Positions 1 through 7,083 of a stretch of DNA of 40,780 nt are shown here, piece by piece. The stretch comes from Actinomycetota bacterium (GTDB lineage: Bacteria; Actinomycetota; Actinomycetes; S36-B12; GCA-2699445): NCBI GenBank assembly GCA_029978705.1, contig JAPOIY010000023.1:1-40780 (forward strand). The letters run 5' to 3'. The first letter of the stretch is position 1. The number at the start of each line of letters is the position of its first letter. Below the pieces are notes generated by a model. That model made no database searches. It worked only from the letters and a program-made list of their open reading frames with translations, and was not told the DNA's origin. Both the position numbers and the translations under genes were made by a program.

Positions 1-694
1 GCCAGGTGACGGTGGTGGCGCCGTCGGGAGCTACGGCGATCTGCGGGTCGAAGGCGTCCTGGCCGGGGGCGGACAGGTCGACGGGGTTGCTGAAGGTGGC
101 GGTTCCGGCGGGGCGGGTGGCGGCCTGCACGATGGTGTTGCCGTTGTCGTTGACGCGGCGCCAGGTGATGGTGGTGGCGCCGTCGGGATCCACGGCGATC
201 TGCGGGTTGAGGGCGTCTCGGCCGGGGGCGGACAGGTTGACGGGGTTGTTGAACGTGGCGGCTCCGGCGGGGCGGGTGGCGACCTGCACGATGGCGTTGG
301 CGTTGTAGGCGTTCCAGGTGACGGTTGTAGCCCCGTCGGGATCCACGGCGATCTGCGGGTGGAGGGCGCTCTGGGTGGGGAAGGACAGGTCGGTGGGGTT
401 GCTGAAGGTGGCGGCTCCGGCCGGGCGGGTAGCGGCCTGCACGATGGCGTTGCCGGTGTCGTTGTAGCGGTACCAGGCGATGGTCGTGGCGCCGTCGGGG
501 GCGGTTACGACCTGCGGTGACACAGCATTCCGCCCGGGGGCGGACAGGTCCAGCGCGGGCGACTGCCATAAGAAGTCAGCCCTGGCCAGTCCCGGCACCG
601 CCAGCATCGCCCCTAGGACGCCCACCAGCGCAACTGAGCGCACCGGTCCACGCCCAGCCCCACTGGGCTGGGAGGTGGTCTTCGAGACTCCCAT
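1..694 (-). CDS. Secreted repeat protein, paralogue of the next gene (3' end cut off by window edge)
   Basis: Reading the minus strand from an ATG at 694 gives 231 codons without a stop to the window edge, so this is the N-terminal part of a longer gene. A GAGAGGA ribosome binding site lies 6 nt upstream of the ATG. Residues 1–40 form a signal peptide: a short charged start, a hydrophobic run ending VPGLARA, then ADFLWQ. After this come about 53-residue repeats, four of them at least partly inside the window, each with a core like PQIAVDPDGATTITW and an IVQAATRPAGAATF segment. The second repeat is two residues shorter. The repeats match those of the gene at 831–2429, so the two look like a tandem duplication. 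Repeats of this spacing suggest a beta-propeller or similar beta-rich surface protein; this is inference. No enzymatic motif is seen. Confidence 0.82.
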   Translation of the reverse strand, partial: MGVSKTTSQPSGAGRGPVRSVALVGVLGAMLAVPGLARADFLWQSPALDLSAPGRNAVSPQVVTAPDGATTIAWYRYNDTGNAIVQAATRPAGAATFSNPTDLSFPTQSALHPQIAVDPDGATTVTWNAYNANAIVQVATRPAGAATFNNPVNLSAPGRDALNPQIAVDPDGATTITWRRVNDNGNTIVQAATRPAGTATFSNPVDLSAPGQDAFDPQIAVAPDGATTVTW

Positions 695-830
695 GGGTGT
701 CCTCTCGCCCACCGCGGGATCGGCGGCGTTACACAGAGTAAGACAGTTCGTCCCCCTGAGACCCCGTCCAGGGCGCTTTCCGTCCGATCGGCCGGAACCT
801 TCACCGATGGAGTCTGAGTCACTGCCGGGG

Positions 831-2429
831 TCACTTTCGGCAGGCCCGACGCACGGCCTTCTTGGCGGCTTTGCGTTCCTTCCGGGTGTCGGCCTTCTTG
901 AGCCTCTTCTTCGCCTTCCGGCAGGCCTTGCTGGGGGAAGGAAGCAGGTGCGGGACCTGGGGCCGGGCTGAGGTGGGCGCCGGCAATGGCACCGAGACGG
1001 CGGGCGGAGGGTCGGCACGGTTCGGCTGCGGTTGATCCGGTGCGGTGCCCGGGGCCGCCGCCGGCGGGTCCTCCCACGCACTCGCCTGGATGATCGTGTT
1101 GCCCGCGGTGTCCCGACGCTGCCACGCGACGGTGGCCCCGGCCACCTGTGGGTTGTCGGCATCCGGTCCGGGCGCCGACAGGGAGACCGGAGCGCCGAAA
1201 CCGTCCGCACCAGCAGCCCGGGCCGCGGTCTGCACCGTGTAGCCGCCGGCATCGCTGGTCCACACCACACGCGTGGTGCCGTCCCCGCTCACGGCGACCT
1301 GAGGGGAGATGGCGTCCTGCCCGACGGTCGACAAGGTGGCGGGGGTGGTGAAGGCGGCGCCGCCGCCTCCTCGGTAAGCGGTCTGCACAAGGTGACTGCC
1401 GGCGTCGGTGAGACGCTGCCAGACGACGGTCGTCGTCCCGTCGGCGGCCACGGCGATCTGGGGGTTGTAGGTGTTGCGCCCCTCTGCCGAGACGTCGACG
1501 GGGCCGGTGAACGTGCCAGCTCCTGCGGGGCGGGCGGCCGCCTGTACCACCGAGGGTCCCGCGTCGTTGTGGCGCGTCCACACCACTGTGGTGGCTCCGT
1601 CTGGGGTCGAAGCGACCTGGGGGTCGAAGGCGTTGCGCCCGGGCGCCGACAGCGTGGCCGGAGTGGGGAACGTGTCGGTGCCGGCAGCGCGGGTCGCGGC
1701 CTGGACGACCCAGTTGTTGTCGTCGTTCCGCCGGACCCACACGGCGGTGGCGGAGCCGTCGGCGGCGACGGCGACTTGGGGGGCGGAGGCATTGCGACCC
1801 CCCGCGGACAGGTCGGCAGGAGCACTGAAGGCCTTCGTCCCACCGACCCGGGTGGCGCCCTGCACGACGGAGTGCCCCGTGTCGTCGATCCGGGTCCAGA
1901 CGGCGGTGGCGGAGCCGTCGGCGGCGACGGCGACCTGGGGGTCGAAGGCAGCGTGGGCAGTCGCAGTCAGGTTCGTCGGGGGATCGAAGGTGGTGGCTCC
2001 GGGTGCCCGGTCCGCGGCCTGCACGACCCACGTGCCATTGTCGGTGAGGCGTTGCCAGACAGCGGTAACTGCGCCGTTCCCGGCGACGGCGATCTGCGGG
2101 GCACCAGCTTCCTGGCCCGGTGCGGATACGTCGACAGGTGCGGTGAAGGTGCGGGCACCGGCGGCCCGGGTGGCGGCCTGCACGGCTGAGTTCCCGGTGT
2201 CGGTGCTGCGGGTCCAGACGATCGTGGTCGAGCCGTCGGGAGCGACCGCCACTTGCGGAGAGGTGGCGTCCTGCCCCGGCGCCGACACGTCGAGCGCGGG
2301 CAGTTGCCACGCAAAGTCCGCCCGGCCGGTCCCCGGTATCGCCAGCGCGCTGGCCACCAGCGCGATCACCGGGAGGGCCCACCACGCGCGCCCGCCGTCC
2401 CGAACCCGTTCCGTCGCCAGAGTGTCCAC
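831..2429 (-). CDS. Secreted beta-repeat protein with basic C-terminal tail
   Basis: The protein has 532 residues when started at the GTG at 2429. That start has a strong GAGGGGGA site 5–6 nt upstream and is followed directly by a signal peptide (WWALPVIALVASALAI, then ADFAWQLP). The frame stays open up to 2552, but that extension is Cys/Pro-rich and would bury the signal peptide. The mature part holds eight repeats of about 53 residues with the core PQVAVAADGSATAVW; the last is shortened. The repeat number would fit a seven- or eight-bladed propeller. A Pro/Ala-rich linker follows, then about 32 residues made mostly of Lys, Arg and Ala with two cysteines (KACRK and RRACRK), perhaps for contact with anionic wall polymers. 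Its function is unknown. It is co-directional with its paralogue, which starts 136 bp downstream. Confidence 0.88.
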   Translation of the reverse strand: MDTLATERVRDGGRAWWALPVIALVASALAIPGTGRADFAWQLPALDVSAPGQDATSPQVAVAPDGSTTIVWTRSTDTGNSAVQAATRAAGARTFTAPVDVSAPGQEAGAPQIAVAGNGAVTAVWQRLTDNGTWVVQAADRAPGATTFDPPTNLTATAHAAFDPQVAVAADGSATAVWTRIDDTGHSVVQGATRVGGTKAFSAPADLSAGGRNASAPQVAVAADGSATAVWVRRNDDNNWVVQAATRAAGTDTFPTPATLSAPGRNAFDPQVASTPDGATTVVWTRHNDAGPSVVQAAARPAGAGTFTGPVDVSAEGRNTYNPQIAVAADGTTTVVWQRLTDAGSHLVQTAYRGGGGAAFTTPATLSTVGQDAISPQVAVSGDGTTRVVWTSDAGGYTVQTAARAAGADGFGAPVSLSAPGPDADNPQVAGATVAWQRRDTAGNTIIQASAWEDPPAAAPGTAPDQPQPNRADPPPAVSVPLPAPTSARPQVPHLLPSPSKACRKAKKRLKKADTRKERKAAKKAVRRACRK

Positions 2430-2567
2430 GGCAGTCCCCCTCGACGCAGTCCCGTGGCCGCCGCAGCAGCAGTTCGACGTTACGACAGGAAGCGGTTCAG
2501 GTCGTGGGGTCATTCGCCCTTGGGATGGCGGCTCGGAGGAGCGGCGCCACATCGGCCGACCCCAGGG

Positions 2568-3698
2568 TCAGCGGGTGGTGCTACCGGCGGAGAAGGGGTC
2601 CTCGAAGGGAAGGGAGGCGAGCCCTTCGCTGAAGGAACCGACGAACATGACTCCGAGGTTGGTGTGGTGGTGGGCCTCGGCGGCCACCTGTAGATCCGCC
2701 AGTTCGGGGATGAAGCGGGCTACCCGCGCCAACTCGAGGTCCAGGGCCCAGTGCGAGGCGTTCTTCGACTCCAGTACGTCGCTCACCCACAGCGCCCGGG
2801 CCATGAGCGGTCCCTGTTCTGCGACGACCGGCGCATAGTCCTCCCACATCTCCACCGGGCTCTTGAGGAGGCGCCCGACCGCTTCGTGGACCAGTTGCGC
2901 CTTGCTGTCGTACCGGCTGAACAGGCGTCCCGTACTCATCCCGGCGGCGCGGGAGATGCGGGCGATCGTGGCTCGCCGGTAGCCGACCCGTCCGATGACG
3001 CTCAAAGTGGCGGTGTCGATGTGCGTCTGCTCGGATTCCGCCTCGGGTTCCCGCAGGAATTCCACGGCAGGCACGTGTTCGGGGCGGCGCTGCTGCGAGC
3101 GGGCCCCAGCGAAGGCAGCGGCCACGGCCACCTGCTCCCGGCTGAGAGCCGGCAGGCCGGGGTGGCTCGTGCGTGCGAGCAGGCGCCCGAACGCCATCGA
3201 CAGGTTGAGGGTGTTCGCGGCGGCGACGTGGTCCGGCAGCGCTGTCGCACCACCGTCGACCGAACGGATCCGTCCCATGATGCGACGGGCATCGCGGCCC
3301 ACCACCTCGTCCAGCTCGTCGTCGAACAGGGAGGCGATGAGCAGTTCGGTGACACTCACCCCCAGCACCTGGTCGCCCTCCCAGGTCGCGAATGCGTCTC
3401 CCAGGGCGGACGCGTCTCCGGCCTCGCCCGCGGACAGGATGCGATCGACCTGGTCGGACAGCCACGGCTGCACGGCATCGGACCAGACGGCGTTGCCGAG
3501 CTCCGACTTCGACTCCGCCCGGTTGTAGAGGGCCCCCACGGTGAGTCCGGCGAGTTTGGCCACCCCGGACAGGGACGTGGCATCCCAGCCGACCTCGGCG
3601 ATCGACCGCAGTACGGCGTCCTGGATCGCCCGGTCGTTGGCGCGCACGGTGTCCGCCCGCGAGCGGCGGGTCCTCACAGGGGTGTGAGTGGAGGTCAT
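2568..3698 (-). CDS. Tandem-TetR transcriptional regulator (two HTH domains in one chain)
   Basis: This 376-residue protein is almost twice the usual TetR length. An N-terminal TetR helix-turn-helix lies at about residues 22–70 (core SLSGVAKLAGLTVGALYNRA). A second lies at about 224–275 (core TIARISRAAGMSTGRLFSRY). Each is followed by a helical region that could be a ligand/dimer domain. The chain therefore looks like an internally fused pair of TetR monomers. The ATG at 3698 lies 9 nt after a TAGGGT -10 box, so its leader is almost absent. It sits directly downstream of an MFS exporter on the same strand, with an array of CTGCCC motifs and a perfect palindrome between them. Regulator-next-to-exporter suggests control of efflux, but the ligand is unknown. 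Confidence 0.87.
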   Translation of the reverse strand: MTSTHTPVRTRRSRADTVRANDRAIQDAVLRSIAEVGWDATSLSGVAKLAGLTVGALYNRAESKSELGNAVWSDAVQPWLSDQVDRILSAGEAGDASALGDAFATWEGDQVLGVSVTELLIASLFDDELDEVVGRDARRIMGRIRSVDGGATALPDHVAAANTLNLSMAFGRLLARTSHPGLPALSREQVAVAAAFAGARSQQRRPEHVPAVEFLREPEAESEQTHIDTATLSVIGRVGYRRATIARISRAAGMSTGRLFSRYDSKAQLVHEAVGRLLKSPVEMWEDYAPVVAEQGPLMARALWVSDVLESKNASHWALDLELARVARFIPELADLQVAAEAHHHTNLGVMFVGSFSEGLASLPFEDPFSAGSTTR

Positions 3699-3707
3699 GT
3701 CACGTCA

Positions 3708-3713
3708 ACCCTA
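3708..3713 (-). promoter_or_regulatory. -10 box of the tandem-TetR gene
   Basis: TAGGGT on the minus strand is followed by 9 nt and then the ATG at 3698, so the mRNA would have at most a few leader bases. Confidence 0.5.
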
Positions 3714-3729
3714 GCGACTTGGGCCGCCA

Positions 3730-3796
3730 CAGACCTGCCCCGAACGGTCAGACCTGCCCTAGAGAGGGGCCGGAACTGCCCCGTACGGGGCAGTTC
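3730..3796. promoter_or_regulatory. Candidate operator array: two 11-bp direct repeats plus a perfect 24-bp palindrome
   Basis: CAGACCTGCCC occurs at 3730–3740 and again at 3749–3759, 19 bp apart. At 3773–3796 lies a perfect palindrome with ten-base arms (GAACTGCCCC and its complement) around a GTAC centre. The shared CTGCCC core therefore recurs at 3735, 3754 and 3776, about two helical turns apart each time. The first repeat covers the expected -35 position of the tandem-TetR gene, whose -10 box (TAGGGT) is at 3708–3713. The palindrome also lies just past the exporter stop codon, so it could instead act as a terminator hairpin, although no T-run follows it on either strand. Confidence 0.6.
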
Positions 3797-3801
3797 TGCG
3801 G

Positions 3802-5049
3802 TCAGGGGGTCCGCGCGGTGTCGGCGGGGGACGCCGGGTCGCGGTCCGCCACGGGGGTGTACTGGTTGCGGACGACCACCCCTATGCCCGCCACGGTCAC
3901 GATGCCGGCGGTGAGCAGGAAGGCGGGGAGCAGACCCAGGCGCCCGATCAGAAGGCTTACCAGGAGCGCGCCCAGAGCGGTGGTGGCCGTGACGATGACG
4001 AAGAACATGCCCATCATGCGCCCCCGGATGTCGGGCGGGACCTCCACGGCGACGGTCGACTGGCCCGCTACGAACACGAACTCCCAGCCGAACCCGATGA
4101 GTGTCGCCCCGAAAACGTCGACCGCGATGCCCTGTTCGGGAGTCACCGACAGCAGGATCATGCCGATGGCGGCGAGGAAGAGGCCGGTCGCCATCAGCTG
4201 GCGTCGGCGGTATGGCGTGTTGTTGCGCCGGCCGATCAGGGGGTTCGCGAGAAGGGCCCCCAGCCCGATGGCTCCGACGAGGATGCCCACTGCGGAGGCG
4301 GTCATCCCATGTTCCTGCGCGACGGTCGGCATCAGCTGCTCGATGGGGGCCACCAGGGTGAAGAAGACCGCCACGCCGACCGCCACAAGTCGCAGGAAAC
4401 GTTGCCCCCACCCCTCCCGCACCCCGGACAGGAGCCCAGCGGTCGCCGAGCGCCTGGTCACCTCCGAGACCAGGTGGGTGGTCGCCAGGACCACGGCCAC
4501 TGCGACGTAGGACACCGCGTTCGCGGCGAATGCGAATCCCACGCCCAGCGCCTGGACGATGAACCCGCCGGCAACGGCCCCGAGGAGGCGGGTCACGTTG
4601 TAGATCATGGAGGTGCGGGCGACCGCCGTCTGCCGGAACTCCTCGGGGACCGTGTACGGCGCGATGAGCGTGATCACCGGTTGATTCAGGCTGAAGGGGA
4701 TGGCCCCGGCGAAGACCAGTACGTACAGCGCCCCGATGTTGAGTTCGCCGAAGATGGCGAGGGCGGCCATCAGAGCGGCCGGGATCGCCTGCAGCAGGCT
4801 CAGCACCATCGCCAGACGGCGCGGGTCGTAGCGGTCGGCGAGGGAACCGCCGATCGGGGAGCCCACGATGGCGGGCCCGAGCGCCAGGGCGGACAGGACC
4901 CCCACGGACATCGGGTTTCCCGTGAGATAGAAGGCGTACCACGTGGCCGCGACGACCTGCATGTAGGAGCCGGCCGACGAGATGGCGCGCGCGATGAAGA
5001 TGCGGCGGTAGGCCGGGAACCCCAATGGCCCGCGTGGCGCCTCGGTCAT
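3802..5049 (-). CDS. MFS exporter, EntS-like (MFS_3 group)
   Basis: The protein has 415 residues and about 12 predicted membrane segments. The cytoplasmic loop after the second helix reads GGSLADRYDPRRLA, the classic MFS GxxxDRxxxR motif. A second interdomain loop contains NPLIGRRNNTPYRRR. Length and motif order fit the enterobactin-exporter-like (EntS, PF05977) group of drug or siderophore exporters; the substrate cannot be read from sequence. The ATG at 5049 starts 6 nt after a TACCCT -10 box, so the message is probably leaderless. The upstream DUF167 remnant overlaps this start by 4 nt. The tandem-TetR regulator lies downstream on the same strand. Confidence 0.88.
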   Translation of the reverse strand: MTEAPRGPLGFPAYRRIFIARAISSAGSYMQVVAATWYAFYLTGNPMSVGVLSALALGPAIVGSPIGGSLADRYDPRRLAMVLSLLQAIPAALMAALAIFGELNIGALYVLVFAGAIPFSLNQPVITLIAPYTVPEEFRQTAVARTSMIYNVTRLLGAVAGGFIVQALGVGFAFAANAVSYVAVAVVLATTHLVSEVTRRSATAGLLSGVREGWGQRFLRLVAVGVAVFFTLVAPIEQLMPTVAQEHGMTASAVGILVGAIGLGALLANPLIGRRNNTPYRRRQLMATGLFLAAIGMILLSVTPEQGIAVDVFGATLIGFGWEFVFVAGQSTVAVEVPPDIRGRMMGMFFVIVTATTALGALLVSLLIGRLGLLPAFLLTAGIVTVAGIGVVVRNQYTPVADRDPASPADTARTP

Positions 5050-5153
5050 GCCGTCAGGGTAGTCACGGGGCCGCCCGGGATCGCTGCCGTCACCCCGGGA
5101 CGGCGGCTACCGGGTTTGGCCCGCACGGTCAGCCGCACCTTGTCCTCAGCCAC
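5046..5153 (-). pseudogene. Remnant of a DUF167 (YggU-family) gene
   Basis: A GTG at 5153, overlapping the end of the fluC gene, opens a 35-codon frame. It begins with AEDKVRLTVRAKPGSRRPGV, which matches the conserved N-terminus of DUF167 proteins (…V.VKPG.RR..V). DUF167 proteins are normally about 75–100 residues; here the similarity stops after about 20 residues and the frame ends at the start of the MFS gene. The rest of the domain is absent downstream. It is best read as a truncated relic whose 3' part was replaced by the MFS gene and its promoter. It could still be translated as a short peptide by coupling to fluC. Confidence 0.42.
5056..5061 (-). promoter_or_regulatory. -10 box of a leaderless promoter for the MFS gene
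   Basis: TACCCT on the minus strand ends 6 nt before the ATG at 5049, placing the expected transcription start on the start codon. Confidence 0.5.
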
Positions 5154-5532
5154 CGGCGATCGCCTGGCCGATGACCATGGCCCCGACCCAGAACGCCCCG
5201 ACACACAAGACCACGCTGACCACGACATTGCCCACCGAAACCCCGCGCCACCCGGCGTCCCAGGACTCCTCCGACAGGGCGGCGAAGGTGGAGAACGTGG
5301 TGAACGCTCCACAGAATCCCGTGCCGGCCAGGAGCAGTGCCACGCTGCTGAGGGTGGCGTCGGCGATACCCAGCAGCAGCGACCCGATGAGGTTCACGCT
5401 GAGGATCCCCCAGGCGATACGGCTGGGGTGGTTGGGTGCGATCTTGTGCTGCATCCAGCGGTCCGTCAGGTAGCGCGCCGGCCCCCCGGCCGCGGCTCCG
5501 ATGATCACGGCGAGCGTCTCGATCATCTCCAC
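5146..5532 (-). CDS. crcB: Fluoride channel subunit FluC/CrcB (first of a pair)
   Basis: This is a 128-residue, four-helix membrane protein of normal FluC length. It shows GGPARYLTDR near residues 16–25, the conserved Asn in VNLIGSLLLG (about 46–55), and GFCGAFTTFSTF (about 72–83), which holds the TTFSTF motif and the phenylalanines of the fluoride path. FluC channels are dual-topology dimers that export fluoride; when two genes are adjacent they usually form a heterodimer. The ATG at 5532 lies 10 nt inside the upstream fluC gene, so translation is probably coupled. No fluoride riboswitch is visible upstream of the pair. Confidence 0.93.
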   Translation of the reverse strand: MEMIETLAVIIGAAAGGPARYLTDRWMQHKIAPNHPSRIAWGILSVNLIGSLLLGIADATLSSVALLLAGTGFCGAFTTFSTFAALSEESWDAGWRGVSVGNVVVSVVLCVGAFWVGAMVIGQAIAGG

Positions 5533-5915
5533 ACCCTCGCCGCGATCATCTTGCCGATCTTGACCGCGATCAGGCCGCCGGCGACGCTGACCACCACGAA
5601 GAGGGCGGCCACGGAATACGCGCTCACCTTGGCCAGGGCGACGATGTCCTCAGCGAAGGCCGAGAACGTGGTCAGACCACCGAAGAAGCCCACAGCGATC
5701 AGCGGCGTCGCGTACGACGGGACGTGCCGCACGGCGACCCAGCCCAGGAACAGGCCCATCAGCAGGCACCCGACCGCGTTGACGGTGAAGGTCGCCCACG
5801 GCCAGCCACCCATCGCCAGGTTCTGGATCAGCACCAGGGATACGGCGAAACGCACCAGCGACCCCACGATCGCCCCGGCAGATACCAGTGCCAGGAGGCG
5901 GGGCAGGGATGGCAT
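5523..5915 (-). CDS. crcB: Fluoride channel subunit FluC/CrcB (second of a pair)
   Basis: The protein has 130 residues when started at the ATG at 5915 (MPSLPRLLALVSAG). The frame is open further upstream to 6020, but that extension has no membrane character and would run through the CIRCE element. A TACGGT -10 box lies 7 nt upstream of this ATG. Motifs: GSLVRFAVS (about 18–26), VNAVGCLLMG (about 45–54) and GFFGGLTTFSAF (about 76–87), with four hydrophobic helices. Together with the overlapping downstream gene it should form a heterodimeric fluoride exporter. It is divergent from the Ruc-like gene. Confidence 0.91.
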   Translation of the reverse strand: MPSLPRLLALVSAGAIVGSLVRFAVSLVLIQNLAMGGWPWATFTVNAVGCLLMGLFLGWVAVRHVPSYATPLIAVGFFGGLTTFSAFAEDIVALAKVSAYSVAALFVVVSVAGGLIAVKIGKMIAARVWR

Positions 5916-5922
5916 GGCCCAG

Positions 5923-5928
5923 ACCGTA
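5923..5928 (-). promoter_or_regulatory. -10 box of a leaderless promoter for the fluC pair
   Basis: TACGGT on the minus strand lies 7 nt before the ATG at 5915, so transcription would begin at or next to the start codon. Confidence 0.42.
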
Positions 5929-5951
5929 GCGCCGTCGTCCGCGTGTCGCTG

Positions 5952-5957
5952 TAGGAT
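5952..5957 (+). promoter_or_regulatory. -10 box of the Ruc-like gene
   Basis: TAGGAT directly abuts the CIRCE element, which would cover the transcription start at about 5964. No convincing -35 hexamer is seen at 17 ± 1 nt. Confidence 0.5.
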
Positions 5958-5983
5958 TGGCACTCTGAGCGTTGGAGTGCCAG
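5957..5983 (+). promoter_or_regulatory. CIRCE element (HrcA operator)
   Basis: TTGGCACTC, nine bases, then GAGTGCCAG. The arms pair at 8 of 9 positions and match the CIRCE consensus TTAGCACTC-N9-GAGTGCTAA except for the G/C variant common in high-GC bacteria. It overlaps the -10 box and start point of the downstream zinc-ribbon gene, the usual place for HrcA repression that is lifted by heat shock. Confidence 0.85.
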
Positions 5984-6012
5984 GACGCGCCCCGTCGTAC
6001 CGCGGAGGAAGA

Positions 6013-6360
6013 ATGCCCACCTACCAGTACCGCTGCGGCGACTGCGGCCACGACCTGGAAGCGGTCCAGTCGTTCAGCGACGACGCGCTGGTGGACTGCC
6101 CGGCCTGCGGCAAGCCCGCGCTGCGCAAGGTCTTCGGCAACGTCGGTGTCGTCTTCAAGGGTTCGGGTTTCTACCGCAACGACTCGCGCAAGGACGCGGC
6201 GAAGGGCGCCAAGAAGAAGGCCCCCGACAAGAGTTCCTCGGACAGCGGCACCAGCACCAGTGCCTCCGACGGAGGCACGGGAACAGCCGCGAAGTCGGCG
6301 TCCAAGGACACCCCCACCAAACCCACCACGTCCAGCCCGTCCGGCGGCACCTCCAGCTGA
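6013..6360 (+). CDS. ruc: FmdB-family zinc ribbon protein, Ruc-like redox chaperone
   Basis: The protein has 115 residues. The N-terminal zinc ribbon has four cysteines at residues 8, 11, 29 and 32 (YRCGDC and DCPACG). It is followed by the diagnostic FKGSGFYRNDSR and a long, probably disordered tail rich in Lys, Ser, Thr, Gly and Pro. This plan matches Mycobacterium tuberculosis Rv0991c (Ruc), reported as a heat-inducible, oxidation-activated chaperone with an unstructured C-terminus. The ATG at 6013 follows a CGGAGGAAGA ribosome site. The CIRCE element at 5957–5983 implies HrcA control and so supports a protein-folding role. Position next to the cyclo-ligase/moeA/rimJ group matches the mycobacterial locus. 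Confidence 0.87.
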   Translation: MPTYQYRCGDCGHDLEAVQSFSDDALVDCPACGKPALRKVFGNVGVVFKGSGFYRNDSRKDAAKGAKKKAPDKSSSDSGTSTSASDGGTGTAAKSASKDTPTKPTTSSPSGGTSS

Positions 6361-6400
6361 GGGCTGTGGACAAGCGCACCAGGACGGTCGGGCCGCGGCC

Positions 6401-6406
6401 TAACCT
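6401..6406 (+). promoter_or_regulatory. -10 box of a leaderless promoter for the SAF-domain gene
   Basis: TAACCT ends 6 nt before the GTG at 6413. Confidence 0.5.
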
Positions 6407-6412
6407 GCCGGC

Positions 6413-7036
6413 GTGCCCTCCCGACGACGACTCGCTGCGCTCGCCTGGCGCTACGGCCCCCGAGTGCGTTGGACCGCGGCCCTCGTCTGCGCCGGCTGCG
6501 CCGTCGTGGGGGCGACAGCAGCTCCCGACGACAGCGCGGTGATCCGCCCTATCACGGTGGCGGCCCGCGACATTCCGTCCGGTGCCACGCTGGCGCGCGA
6601 GGACCTCGCCGTCACGACGGCCACCCTCCCGTTCGACACGGTCGCACCCGACGACCTGGTGGGGGAGGTCTCCCGCGGCCCGCTCACGGCCGGCGAACCC
6701 GTCACGGTAGGCCGCGTCGTCCCCGGGGGTCGGGTCGCTCCCGACCCGGGCACCGTCGTCTTTCCCCTCACCCTGGCCGACGAGCGCATCGCCGCGCTCC
6801 TCCATTCCGGTGACCGGGTCGACGTCGTCGTCACCCCGGATGCCCTGCATGAGGGGGACGCTCACGTCGTCGCCCGCAATGTCGAGGTCCTCACCGTCGC
6901 CGGGGAGGATGGCGCCGGCTTCGCCCCGGCCTCGGCCACCTCCGGGGCCGTGGTGTTGCTCGCGGTACCCGAGACCGGCGCCGCGCAACTCGCCGCGATC
7001 CGCACCGGCGATCACGTGTCCGTCGCCATCCGGTGA
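6413..7036 (+). CDS. SAF-domain protein, CpaB/RcpC-like
   Basis: This 207-residue protein has a basic N-terminus and one hydrophobic segment (about residues 20–37), consistent with a membrane anchor or signal. A SAF domain follows (about 45–105: ARDIPSGATLAREDL, GPLTAGEPVT). An RcpC/CpaB-like segment comes next (FPLTLADERIAALLHSGDRV, about 120–139). CpaB proteins belong to Flp/Tad pilus assembly, but no other pilus gene lies near, so this is probably a stand-alone periplasmic SAF protein of the kind often found beside the FmdB-family gene in actinobacteria. Its role is unknown. The GTG start at 6413 lies 6 nt after a TAACCT -10 box and has no ribosome site. Confidence 0.8.
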   Translation: MPSRRRLAALAWRYGPRVRWTAALVCAGCAVVGATAAPDDSAVIRPITVAARDIPSGATLAREDLAVTTATLPFDTVAPDDLVGEVSRGPLTAGEPVTVGRVVPGGRVAPDPGTVVFPLTLADERIAALLHSGDRVDVVVTPDALHEGDAHVVARNVEVLTVAGEDGAGFAPASATSGAVVLLAVPETGAAQLAAIRTGDHVSVAIR

Positions 7037-7071
7037 ACCACACCACTTCCGCTGCCCCGGTGACGGGTGGA

Positions 7072-7077
7072 TAGGGT
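7072..7077 (+). promoter_or_regulatory. -10 box of a leaderless promoter for the oxidoreductase gene
   Basis: TAGGGT ends 6 nt before the ATG at 7084. Confidence 0.52.
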
Positions 7078-7083
7078 CTCGTC

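Noticed and set aside
1-700. CRISPR-like tandem repetition at the left end
   Set aside because: The ~153–159-bp period matches protein repeats in an open minus-strand frame; there are no short identical repeats with unique spacers.
2430-2552. Upstream-extended start (2552) for the repeat protein
   Set aside because: The extra 41 residues are Cys/Pro-rich and precede a complete signal peptide; GTG 2429 has the better ribosome site.
613-2838. Long open frames on both strands across the left-end repeat region
   Set aside because: They are Arg/Gly/Pro-rich shadows of the repeat-protein gene caused by high GC at third positions, with no signal peptide, motif or ribosome site.
4309-6012. Long plus-strand frame ending in the zinc-ribbon gene
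   Set aside because: It is open only because of GC bias; it runs antisense to the MFS and fluC genes, and the real start is ATG 6013 with its own ribosome site.
5916-6012. Fluoride riboswitch before the fluC pair
   Set aside because: The fluC start has a -10 box 7 nt upstream, leaving no leader, and no fluoride-aptamer core is visible.
5916-6020. Upstream-extended fluC start at 6020
   Set aside because: It would add 35 non-membrane residues and translate through the CIRCE element; ATG 5915 fits the family length.
6413-7036. Tad/Flp pilus locus suggested by the CpaB-like gene
   Set aside because: No cpaC, cpaF, tadB/C or pilin gene is in the neighbourhood.
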